Shown here one piece after another: positions 15,682 to 21,372 of a DNA stretch of 21,372 bases (its first letter is position 1; each line of letters begins with the position of its first letter). The position numbers and the translations under genes are program-made. Source of the DNA: a candidate division WOR-3 bacterium (lineage in GTDB: Bacteria; SDB-A); contig JAFGON010000048.1 in the NCBI GenBank assembly GCA_016926475.1, positions 1 through 21,372 on the forward strand. Direction: 5' to 3'. Under the pieces are notes generated by a model. The model had not been told where the DNA came from and ran no database searches. It saw only the letters and a program-made list of their open reading frames with translations.

Positions 15682-17017
15682 TGAGATCAAGAATTGATTC
15701 AGTGCATTCGATTTCTACCGACAAAGCTTTTTTGAAATAACTTCTCGAAGAATATGTCGGTTCCAAATCAGCTTTCACTGTGTAAACTCCGGGGGAGACG
15801 ACATTCGAAGAATTGTCCTTTCCGTCCCAGAGAACCTGGGTGTAACCAGGAGTTTCTTTGAATTCAGGCAAAAGATTTCTCACCACCTGCCCTTTTTCGT
15901 CATAGACGGTAAGGGTTATAACGGCAGGTTGTGTTATAAAAATGGCTATTGTAGATCCCGGCATAGCGCTGTAAAAAGAAGAAGGATAAGCGCCTTTGAT
16001 GTATCCGTCTATCCCCGCCCAGTAATATTGAGCGGAAGAAGCTTCGAGTATTATGAATTGTCCGAATCTTCTCCAGACGGAAATTCCTCGCGGAGAAGTA
16101 AACTCCTTTTTTCCAGAGCCTTCCCTTCCGAAAGAAGTTATGTGTACAAGGTCTCTTGAGAATATATGGATCTGAGAATTATCCGTGTCCGTGACGTATA
16201 TCATTCCGTAGTAATCAATTGCTACATAGTTTAGGGATATGTTCTCGAATCCGAGATCAAGACCGTCGAGGGATTTGATTCTGTCGCCGGCAAAGTTGAA
16301 CATAGTAAGCCGTTTGTTGGAGTTGTCGCTGACGACTATATAGTCCCTGTCCCTGTAGTAGTTCCAAGGGTCTTTTCTGTCAATAAGAGCTATACCGAAG
16401 GGGTCGTTGAGAAATCCGACGCCGATGACTTTTATGAAATTGCCGTTTCTGTCGAAAACAGAAATTCTGTCGTTTTCGATTTCGGTCACCCAGACGTTTC
16501 CGGACTTATCGAGAGCGACTCCGCAGGGGCGGTTCATCTGGCCGGGGGAGGAGCCGAAACCATCCCCGAGAGACGAGACGTATTCAAGCTTTCCCTCTTT
16601 GTATTTGAGTCGCACGACTCTATGGTTGCTCTGGTCTGCGACATAGACATCTCCTTCAGGGTTAGCGGCTATACCCATGGGTTCCCATAAATTTTCCGTG
16701 CCTGTGCCGGTTGTTCCCCACGAGTTGACATCGTTGAATCCTATGTTGTATATGACCTGGCCCCTACCGCTGTTTACGGCGAAAAAAGCGAGTTCGTCGT
16801 CATCCCTGTCTGTCGAGAGATCGTCGTGTTCGATCAGTTTTACAATACTCACTCCCTGCGGGTTGTCAAAAGCGAGGTGTGAGCCAAGAATCATCGAAAT
16901 CGTAAAATTCGTAACTTTATTGTATCCGCCGGAATGGCCGGCTGGCGGATACACGAGAGTAGTCGGGTCGAAATTCGATCCGAGAGAGAAGATAAAAAGT
17001 AAAAATGTCAATGTCAT
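15647..17017 (-). CDS. Secreted NHL-repeat beta-propeller with C-terminal FlgD-like Ig domain
   Basis: 456 residues. A short signal peptide (about 1-14, MTLTFLLFIFSLGS) lacks a charged n-region. Six propeller blades can be traced at about 49-90, 111-150, 161-200, 205-250, 262-298 and 306-335. Their diagnostic segments include PMGIAANPEGDVYVADQSNHRV, PCGVALDKSGNVWVTE and NYVAIDYYGMIYVTDTDN. The FlgD-like immunoglobulin domain covers about 360-418, with VYDEKGQVVRNL and WDGKDNSSNVVSPGVYTV. Such Ig domains often end secreted proteins in FCB-type bacteria. The protein is probably periplasmic or surface-exposed and may bind a protein or glycan; no catalytic motif is seen. The ATG has GGAG seven bases before it and its own promoter, so this gene starts the long operon even though it follows the transglutaminase gene closely. 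Confidence 0.85.
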   Translation of the reverse strand: MTLTFLLFIFSLGSNFDPTTLVYPPAGHSGGYNKVTNFTISMILGSHLAFDNPQGVSIVKLIEHDDLSTDRDDDELAFFAVNSGRGQVIYNIGFNDVNSWGTTGTGTENLWEPMGIAANPEGDVYVADQSNHRVVRLKYKEGKLEYVSSLGDGFGSSPGQMNRPCGVALDKSGNVWVTEIENDRISVFDRNGNFIKVIGVGFLNDPFGIALIDRKDPWNYYRDRDYIVVSDNSNKRLTMFNFAGDRIKSLDGLDLGFENISLNYVAIDYYGMIYVTDTDNSQIHIFSRDLVHITSFGREGSGKKEFTSPRGISVWRRFGQFIILEASSAQYYWAGIDGYIKGAYPSSFYSAMPGSTIAIFITQPAVITLTVYDEKGQVVRNLLPEFKETPGYTQVLWDGKDNSSNVVSPGVYTVKADLEPTYSSRSYFKKALSVEIECTESILDLNGEEQPSDSQF

Positions 17018-17047
17018 ATTTTCTCCGTTTGTTTTTTTTTATGATAA

Positions 17048-17076
17048 TTTATATTATGCCACAAATGAAAGGTCAA
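17048..17076 (-). promoter_or_regulatory. Promoter of the NHL-to-phosphorylase operon
   Basis: Minus strand: TTGACC at 17076-17071, 17-nt spacer, TATAAA at 17053-17048; predicted +1 near 17041, giving a leader of about 24 nt that holds an A-rich stretch and a GGAG Shine-Dalgarno. The -35 contains the TGA stop of the transglutaminase gene, so read-through from that gene is also possible. Confidence 0.6.
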
Positions 17077-18812
17077 TTCTCTGTTGAGAAGGTTTTTTTT
17101 GTCAAGACAAGAGGTCTTCTCGATAGTATGTTGAGAGTTGAAAGGTTTTTCTGATAATCAGTCAAATCTTCAGGGTTAAGTGTTGATTTTTTAATCGAAA
17201 ATAAATGGGACACAAAAAGGCTGTCGTCTTTTTTTTTGTATGAAAATCGGACTTCCAGGTATTCGTCTTCGAAAAAATAGTCAAAGGGCAGAAATATTTC
17301 CATGTTGTTTGGTTTTTCAATTTGAAGGTCTATCGAATAAAAAACCGGTCCTCCAGTGAAAATGCCTTCCGGAGATGAAGGAACAATGTAAAGGAGAGGC
17401 AAATGAAAATAAGATGTGTCGGCGGAGAGGATTCTTCTGAATAACCTCGCTCCAATTGTCGCTATTCCGGGTGAATTCGAATAAGCCCAAGCACCGAGGA
17501 TTCTCCAACCCGGCATTTTCGAAGAAAACCATGAATAAGCGGGAGAATTTTCCGATGCCCGTATCGTTTGCCCGTAGAAGGCGGAAATTATGCCTCCAAT
17601 GCTGTCTGAGACCGTCAATTCGGCTGTTCCTTCTCCGGAAATAAATCCGGATATTTTTCTTTTGTAGAAGTCGGCGAATGAATCCGGTGTTTTTAAGAGT
17701 CTATAAGTATCTTCAAAAAGAACAAGAGCGTTTACGCCTCTGTCTTCAAAAGGCAAAGCCGAGAAAGGGGAACCTGGGTTGGACGGATCGCAGAATAGTG
17801 TTTCGTTTTCGACTTCAACCAGGGCTATCACGTGGTTGAAAAATACCGCCGGAGGATCAAATGATATGCAGGGGTTGTTTCTCGTGGCTATCAGTGCTGG
17901 CCATGCCTTTATTCCTACGGCTTGAAGCATAGCGATCAAAAGCGATACTTTGTCCTTGCAGTCCCCTTTACCCTGCGCGAGTGTCTGAGAGGGCTCGTTT
18001 GGGTAAAATCCTCTCCACCCCCATTCCTGCGCTGTGTATTCGATAGAGGAGCAGACCCAATCAAAAATCTTTTCAGCCTTTTCCGGTGGAGGATGACCTC
18101 TCGACACGAGAAGCGCTTTTCTTCTGACCTCTTCATCCGGGGTGAGTTTACCTCTGAAAAGGTTAAAACACCGACCGGCTATTTCGCCCATTTCATTGAA
18201 AGAACTCGCTAAGAATAGGTCCGTGTTTTGCGGTGAATTTCGGGGTTGAATGTCGGTAATTCTCAGGAACAGCTCATGTATCGAGTCCGGATTCGTTGTC
18301 GTTTTGCCGCTTTCAGAACCGCGTCGCCACGAAAACGGTTTTTCAGAACGGATTGTTATATCGAGCGTATCGATTGGGTAGTCTTCACCTAAAGGCAGGG
18401 AGAATATAAAATGCTCGCCCCAGATTGAGCTATCGGTGACAAGTGAGAATTCGGCTTCAAAAAAAGCGCAATCCGAGAATTTCGAGAAGACGGCGTATTC
18501 TTCCACGTATCCTGTGAGAGAGCTGTTTTGGAATGAAGATGAGATTCTTTCCGTTTTTAAAGGACAGATGTTTTCTCCCGTGGACACAATATATCCCACG
18601 GCACTAAAATCCTTTAAAGAGGTTCTGCTCTGATCGTATGAAATATAGGTAAATGTTGAAGCTTCTTCGTTTGAGTTGGCACAGAAAGTCATATTTACTT
18701 TGTAAGTTTCAGGCCCTTTTGTTTTTTCGAAAAAAACTTCGGCGTGGATGATTCTGGTTTGATGCGAGATCTGGCTGGAAAAAAGATAAATAGCGAGGAA
18801 GATTACGCTCAA
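17073..18812 (-). CDS. Exported transglutaminase-like protein with intact catalytic triad (DUF3857-type layout)
   Basis: 579 residues with an uncharged signal peptide (MSVIFLAIYLFSSQ), a beta-rich N-terminal half resembling DUF3857, and a transglutaminase core (about 240-345). The triad is complete: Cys-285 in GKGDCKDK, His-327 in FNHVIA and Asp-342 in FCDPS, in the order and spacing of PF01841. Such enzymes may act as proteases, amidases or cross-linkers; the substrate cannot be read here. The C-terminal 200 residues are beta-rich without known motifs. The TTG start at 18812 is fixed by GGAGGT four bases upstream, within the end of the preceding gene. That gene encodes a related protein with an apparently dead active site and lies one base away, so the pair is co-translated and probably works together. 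Confidence 0.85.
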   Translation of the reverse strand: MSVIFLAIYLFSSQISHQTRIIHAEVFFEKTKGPETYKVNMTFCANSNEEASTFTYISYDQSRTSLKDFSAVGYIVSTGENICPLKTERISSSFQNSSLTGYVEEYAVFSKFSDCAFFEAEFSLVTDSSIWGEHFIFSLPLGEDYPIDTLDITIRSEKPFSWRRGSESGKTTTNPDSIHELFLRITDIQPRNSPQNTDLFLASSFNEMGEIAGRCFNLFRGKLTPDEEVRRKALLVSRGHPPPEKAEKIFDWVCSSIEYTAQEWGWRGFYPNEPSQTLAQGKGDCKDKVSLLIAMLQAVGIKAWPALIATRNNPCISFDPPAVFFNHVIALVEVENETLFCDPSNPGSPFSALPFEDRGVNALVLFEDTYRLLKTPDSFADFYKRKISGFISGEGTAELTVSDSIGGIISAFYGQTIRASENSPAYSWFSSKMPGWRILGAWAYSNSPGIATIGARLFRRILSADTSYFHLPLLYIVPSSPEGIFTGGPVFYSIDLQIEKPNNMEIFLPFDYFFEDEYLEVRFSYKKKDDSLFVSHLFSIKKSTLNPEDLTDYQKNLSTLNILSRRPLVLTKKTFSTEN

Positions 18813-18813
18813 A

Positions 18814-20529
18814 TCAACCTCCGTGCATGAGTAAAAATTCCGGAAAAATGTCTTCGCTTGCTGACCTCATAAAGTCTTCGAAAACGCCGAATGATCCACG
18901 CGGCAACCTTTCCCCCCAGAACCTGACAGCAGAAGAGAAAAGTGTGTTTTGATTCAGAATTTCAAAATCAGCCCTTGAGAAAGGGGACTGACGGACGACC
19001 GGATAAACTGATAAAAATTTTCTGTCCCCTTTTATTTCGGTTTTTTGTATTATTTGTCCCGGAAATGGAAAAAGAAAATACCCTCCGATGAAAAAAGGCT
19101 TGAAACACGCGAGGAATGGTGATGGTTTGAAAAGATAAAGCGCTGAAAATCCGTCTTCATAGTCGTAGAGATTTCCAGAAAAACAAGCTTGAATCGTCAG
19201 CGAGTCAGAAAAGTCTCTCATGGAGAGATAATCCGGAGAGAACTTTGAATCAATGGACTGGATCTGAGAGATCAACCTTTCAATGATTTGCCCGTCATTT
19301 TTCAGCGCGATCAAAAAATCTCCGGTCAGGTTGATTTTGAGGTTGTATAATACAATGTTGCCTTCGATTTCAACGAATAATCCGACTGCGCAGGAAGATC
19401 TAAGCGGTTCAAACCATGGAGTTTTGATTAATTCCCCGTTTAAAACATCATAAGCCCATGAGTTCTGGCATTTCCCTGGAAGATGACCCAAAGGCGCTTT
19501 AAAAGTAGGGTCAACCCAAAAAGAATCATCTATTACTAAAAAAATGTCTTCAAAGCAGGGAAAGACGCCAAAAGATTCTCCGTTCTCTGAAATTCTCGGT
19601 GAAACCAGAAATATTTTTGCGTTTTGAGTTTCACCCAAGCAGGAATACAAAAAAACCGCTATTTCAAAAGGGGTGGCTTCCCTGTCTGCTAAAATTTCAT
19701 TTGCGCTTTTCACTCTGAAAAGGGATATTTCGAGAGGAATATTTTTCAAATTTACATTGTCTTTTAAAAAACCATACAGTTTAGAGAAATTTTCGAAACC
19801 GTTTTGCTCTTTGTCAAAACTTGCTACAAGCTCTTCTGCTTTTTTTGACAGATTCTTGAGAAAATATTGCTGATCAGTGATCTGAACGAAAATTCCGAGA
19901 GCGGAGTCGAAAACTTCATAAAATATATTTCTGTCACTCGGAAATCCTTGGGAGGGTATCAACCCCGAAAAGGCGCCTGATATTTTCAGGTGGACATAAG
20001 AACCGGAGGAAGGAGGTACGAAATAGAAAACAGAATAGCCCCCGGTGACTTCATCTACCGGCATCAAGTCGATATAGTACATATTTCCCGGGACCGCATT
20101 ATTGTCCGCCCATGCTCTAACCAAGGTGACTTCTGTGTATTGAGGGTTGAACGGGATTTCAATTTCATCGGATGTAAAAATTTTTATGTGACGGATAAAA
20201 GAATCTTCGGATACCGTATCTGTTATGAAAATTGTGTCAGGGTCAAAATCCTCACCCTTCATCCATTTGGAGAGTTCTTCTCTCGCCTTTATATTGAACT
20301 CGCCATTACCCATGGATATCGAATGGAGAAGGCTTAAAGAATAAGAAGTCTGTCCTTTTTCAAAGCCGACCATAGCTCTTTGGAGCACCTGTTCGTCGGT
20401 AGCTGTTCCGTTTTGTATCAGAGAATCAAGTTTGTATATGAACGAAGAGAGGTCTCTTTCATTATACTGATTGTGAAATGAAATCTGGAACATAAAGAGG
20501 AATATAAAAACCGCGACATTTGGAAGCAT
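18814..20529 (-). CDS. Exported transglutaminase-fold protein, apparently catalytically dead (pseudoenzyme)
   Basis: 571 residues. It has a hydrophobic, uncharged signal peptide (MLPNVAVFIFLFMFQIS), a short helical segment (about 25-92, possibly TPR-like), a beta-rich middle (about 100-220) and a transglutaminase-like core (about 265-371). Aligned by eye with the neighbouring active protein, SANEILADREATPFE at 275-289 matches SQTLAQGKGDCKDK, which puts Thr-286 where the catalytic Cys should be. The His position falls on Asp-328 (FEDIFLV against FNHVIALV). The Asp survives as Asp-340 in the family-typical WVDPT, and both cores end in a shared L-x-KTP. A binding or regulatory role is likely, but only by inference. 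First gene of its transcript, with no Shine-Dalgarno; the promoter ends almost at the ATG. Confidence 0.7.
   Translation of the reverse strand: MLPNVAVFIFLFMFQISFHNQYNERDLSSFIYKLDSLIQNGTATDEQVLQRAMVGFEKGQTSYSLSLLHSISMGNGEFNIKAREELSKWMKGEDFDPDTIFITDTVSEDSFIRHIKIFTSDEIEIPFNPQYTEVTLVRAWADNNAVPGNMYYIDLMPVDEVTGGYSVFYFVPPSSGSYVHLKISGAFSGLIPSQGFPSDRNIFYEVFDSALGIFVQITDQQYFLKNLSKKAEELVASFDKEQNGFENFSKLYGFLKDNVNLKNIPLEISLFRVKSANEILADREATPFEIAVFLYSCLGETQNAKIFLVSPRISENGESFGVFPCFEDIFLVIDDSFWVDPTFKAPLGHLPGKCQNSWAYDVLNGELIKTPWFEPLRSSCAVGLFVEIEGNIVLYNLKINLTGDFLIALKNDGQIIERLISQIQSIDSKFSPDYLSMRDFSDSLTIQACFSGNLYDYEDGFSALYLFKPSPFLACFKPFFIGGYFLFPFPGQIIQKTEIKGDRKFLSVYPVVRQSPFSRADFEILNQNTLFSSAVRFWGERLPRGSFGVFEDFMRSASEDIFPEFLLMHGG
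18817..18822 (-). promoter_or_regulatory. Ribosome binding site fixing the TTG start of the transglutaminase gene
   Basis: GGAGGT on the minus strand, separated by four bases (TGAT, including the upstream stop) from the TTG at 18812-18810. It is formed by the Gly-Gly codons that end the preceding gene. Confidence 0.8.
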
Positions 20530-20537
20530 TGCCAGTA

Positions 20538-20566
20538 ATGATAAGTTTTTTCCGTTGACAGGTAAA
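20538..20566 (-). promoter_or_regulatory. Probable promoter of the pseudo-transglutaminase gene, near-leaderless
   Basis: Minus strand: TTTACC at 20566-20561, 17-nt spacer, TATCAT at 20543-20538 (five of six matches). Predicted +1 is 20531-20530, one or two bases before the ATG at 20529. It interlocks with the rightward tRNA promoter. Confidence 0.5.
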
Positions 20567-20584
20567 GGTTTATCTGATTATAAA
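20555..20584 (+). promoter_or_regulatory. Promoter of the tRNA-Lys / tRNA-Arg / tadA transcript
   Basis: TTGACA at 20555-20560 and TATAAA at 20579-20584 with an 18-nt spacer; read as TTATAA at 20578-20583 the spacer is 17 and a TGA precedes it (extended -10). Predicted +1 is near 20591, six bases before tRNA-Lys. Confidence 0.7.
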
Positions 20585-20596
20585 GTGGTAGAAAAC

Positions 20597-20669
20597 GCGC
20601 TGCTAGCTCAAATGGCAGAGCAACGGATTCTTAATCCGTGGGTTCTGAGTTCGATTCTCAGGCAGCGCA
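20597..20669 (+). tRNA. tRNA-Lys (anticodon CTT)
   Basis: A 73-nt cloverleaf: acceptor GCGCTGC (20597-20603) pairs with GCAGCGC (20662-20668), D-stem GCTC/GAGC, anticodon stem ACGGA/TCCGT around the loop TTCTTAA with anticodon CTT at 20630-20632, T-stem CTGAG/CTCAG with TTCGATT loop, discriminator A. CCA is not encoded. It reads AAG codons. Six bases separate it from tRNA-Arg. Confidence 0.95.
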
Positions 20670-20675
20670 CTTTTA

Positions 20676-20748
20676 GCGCCCGTGGCTCAATGGATAGAGC
20701 GTCGGACTACGAATCCGCAGGTTGCAGGTTCGACTCCTGCCGGGCGCG
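20676..20748 (+). tRNA. tRNA-Arg (anticodon ACG, TadA substrate)
   Basis: A 73-nt cloverleaf: acceptor GCGCCCG (20676-20682) pairs with CGGGCGC (20741-20747), D-stem GCTC/GAGC, loop CTACGAA with anticodon ACG at 20709-20711, T-stem GCAGG/CCTGC with TTCGACT loop, discriminator G. The first anticodon-stem pair (T20702, C20718) is a mismatch. A34 at 20709 in the U33-A-C-G context is the classic site of A-to-I editing by TadA. CCA is not encoded. Confidence 0.95.
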
Positions 20749-20764
20749 ATTATTCCATTGATAT

Positions 20765-20771
20765 GAGGTGA
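20765..20771 (+). promoter_or_regulatory. Ribosome binding site of tadA
   Basis: GAGGTGA four bases before the ATG at 20776. It follows tRNA-Arg by 16 bases, so tadA has its own initiation signal within the tRNA transcript. Confidence 0.8.
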
Positions 20772-20775
20772 TTTT

Positions 20776-21231
20776 ATGACAGATGAAATATACATGAAGA
20801 AAGCGCTGGAAGAAGCTGAAAAAGCTTCAGAAGAAGATGAAGTTCCCGTTGGCGCTGTAGTTGTCAAAGATGGAGTCGTTATAGGTCGGGGTCACAACAG
20901 GACAGAATCACTTCTTGACGCCTCCGCCCACGCGGAGATAATCGCGATGACAGCGGCGGCTGAAACTCTCGGAAACTGGAGGCTCGAGGGATGTCAACTG
21001 TATTCGACAGTCGAACCCTGCATTATGTGCACGGGAGCGTGCCTTCTTTTCAGGATATCGAGGATAATATACGGTGCGGAAGATCCCAAATTCGGAGGTT
21101 GCATCTCGCAGGCGAAAATTCCGGAGATTCCGACGCTGAACCACAAGATAGAAGTCATAGGTGGAATTCTGGCAACTGAATCCGCACAGTTGATGAAAAA
21201 ATTTTTCAGTGCAAAAAGAAACAGACAATAG
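20776..21231 (+). CDS. tadA: tRNA-specific adenosine deaminase
   Basis: Zinc deaminase that converts A34 of tRNA-Arg(ACG) to inosine, so that one tRNA reads CGU, CGC and CGA. The cytidine-deaminase fold is complete in 151 residues: GAVVVKDGVVIGRGHNR at 26-42, the catalytic HAE at 52-54 (His-52 zinc ligand, Glu-54 proton shuttle), and PCIMC at 81-85 giving zinc ligands Cys-82 and Cys-85, spaced as in E. coli TadA. The RIIYGAEDPKFGG segment at 96-108 is also typical of TadA rather than of guanine or cytosine deaminases. The start has a strong Shine-Dalgarno. The gene lies 27 bp after the gene for its substrate tRNA and 62 bp before a tRNA-Ser; no terminator is evident between the tRNAs and tadA. 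Confidence 0.96.
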   Translation: MTDEIYMKKALEEAEKASEEDEVPVGAVVVKDGVVIGRGHNRTESLLDASAHAEIIAMTAAAETLGNWRLEGCQLYSTVEPCIMCTGACLLFRISRIIYGAEDPKFGGCISQAKIPEIPTLNHKIEVIGGILATESAQLMKKFFSAKRNRQ

Positions 21232-21253
21232 TCCTTAAAAAATCATATTCTTG

Positions 21254-21281
21254 TTTACAATTCTTTCTTTTAAGATAAAAT
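21254..21281 (+). promoter_or_regulatory. Possible promoter of tRNA-Ser
   Basis: TTTACA at 21254-21259, 16-nt spacer, TAAAAT at 21276-21281; predicted +1 about 21288, six bases before the tRNA. The A/T-rich spacer and the lack of a terminator after tadA leave open that tRNA-Ser is also co-transcribed with tadA. Confidence 0.4.
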
Positions 21282-21293
21282 ACCTTGTTTTCA

Positions 21294-21372
21294 GGAGAGG
21301 TGTCCGAGTGGTCTAAGGAGCACGACTCGAAATCGTGTGAACGGAGACGTTCCGTGGGTTCGACTCCCACCC
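21294..21372 (+). tRNA. tRNA-Ser (anticodon CGA), 3' end cut by the window edge
   Basis: Acceptor GGAGAGG at 21294-21300, anticodon stem CACGA/TCGTG around CTCGAAA with anticodon CGA at 21328-21330, a long class II variable arm, and T-stem GTGGG/CCCAC with TTCGACT loop. Only the first two bases of the 3' acceptor strand (CC) are inside the window. It reads UCG codons. Confidence 0.92.

Noticed and set aside
20577-20582. TATAAT on the minus strand as a -10 for the pseudo-transglutaminase gene
   Set aside because: It is a perfect -10 overlapping the tRNA -10, but no -35-like hexamer occurs at 16-18 nt spacing. The TTTACC/TATCAT pair fits better.
21232-21293. Small RNA (such as 4.5S) between tadA and tRNA-Ser
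   Set aside because: Only 62 bases, A/T-rich, with no hairpin of the needed size; a promoter-like sequence accounts for part of it.
1-21372. CRISPR array, insertion sequence, prophage, toxin-antitoxin or origin
   Set aside because: No direct-repeat array, transposase, integrase, phage structural gene or DnaA-box cluster was seen; open frames opposite the listed genes look like shadows.

Overview
The window reads like a Gram-negative-type bacterium of an uncultured, FCB-like or candidate-phylum lineage. I infer this from the PorV/PorQ-type and other predicted outer-membrane barrels, the secreted lamin-tail, NHL-propeller/FlgD-Ig and transglutaminase proteins, the standard genetic code, moderate G+C, tRNAs without encoded CCA, and frequent TTG starts. 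No plasmid, phage or IS functions and no CRISPR array were seen. The lineage is a guess from gene content; no database was searched.

Layout. (a) 2-1405 (+): 3' part of an unrecognised, Lys/Glu/Ile-rich gene that runs off the left edge. It converges on trxB (1423-2349, -). (b) 2350-2525: divergent promoter region between trxB and a rightward pair, a secreted lamin-tail-domain protein and a PorV/PorQ-like barrel (2526-4125). (c) 4122-17017 (-): a tightly packed directon with gaps of at most about 31 bp or short overlaps. In transcription order it encodes an NHL propeller with FlgD-like Ig domain, a large outer-membrane barrel, argS, a half-size EamA transporter, a GlmL/MutL-family ASKHA protein, an unknown barrel-sandwich protein, recO, purC, an inositol-monophosphatase-family enzyme and glycogen phosphorylase. 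(d) 17073-20529 (-): two adjacent secreted transglutaminase-fold proteins. The second has an intact Cys-His-Asp triad; the first has apparently lost Cys and His. (e) 20555-21372 (+): tRNA-Lys(CTT), tRNA-Arg(ACG), tadA and a truncated tRNA-Ser(CGA). No stretch over 300 bases lacks a gene.

How the parts fit. The four leftmost-transcribed envelope genes (pseudo-transglutaminase, transglutaminase, NHL/FlgD protein, barrel) look like a cell-envelope module. The GlmL-like gene and its ATGA-coupled partner form a two-gene unit with no B12 mutase nearby. tadA lies 27 bp after the gene for tRNA-Arg(ACG), the tRNA its product edits.

The most notable signals are: (1) all three protein genes that open a transcript (trxB, lamin-tail gene, pseudo-transglutaminase) have sigma70-like boxes that put the transcription start 0-2 nt from the start codon and have no Shine-Dalgarno, whereas many downstream genes have good ones, which suggests leaderless mRNAs; (2) the transglutaminase/pseudo-transglutaminase pair; (3) the barrel gene, whose signal peptide lies in frame upstream of the first usable start with no canonical start codon; (4) the interlocked divergent promoters at 20538-20584; (5) the orphan GlmL unit.
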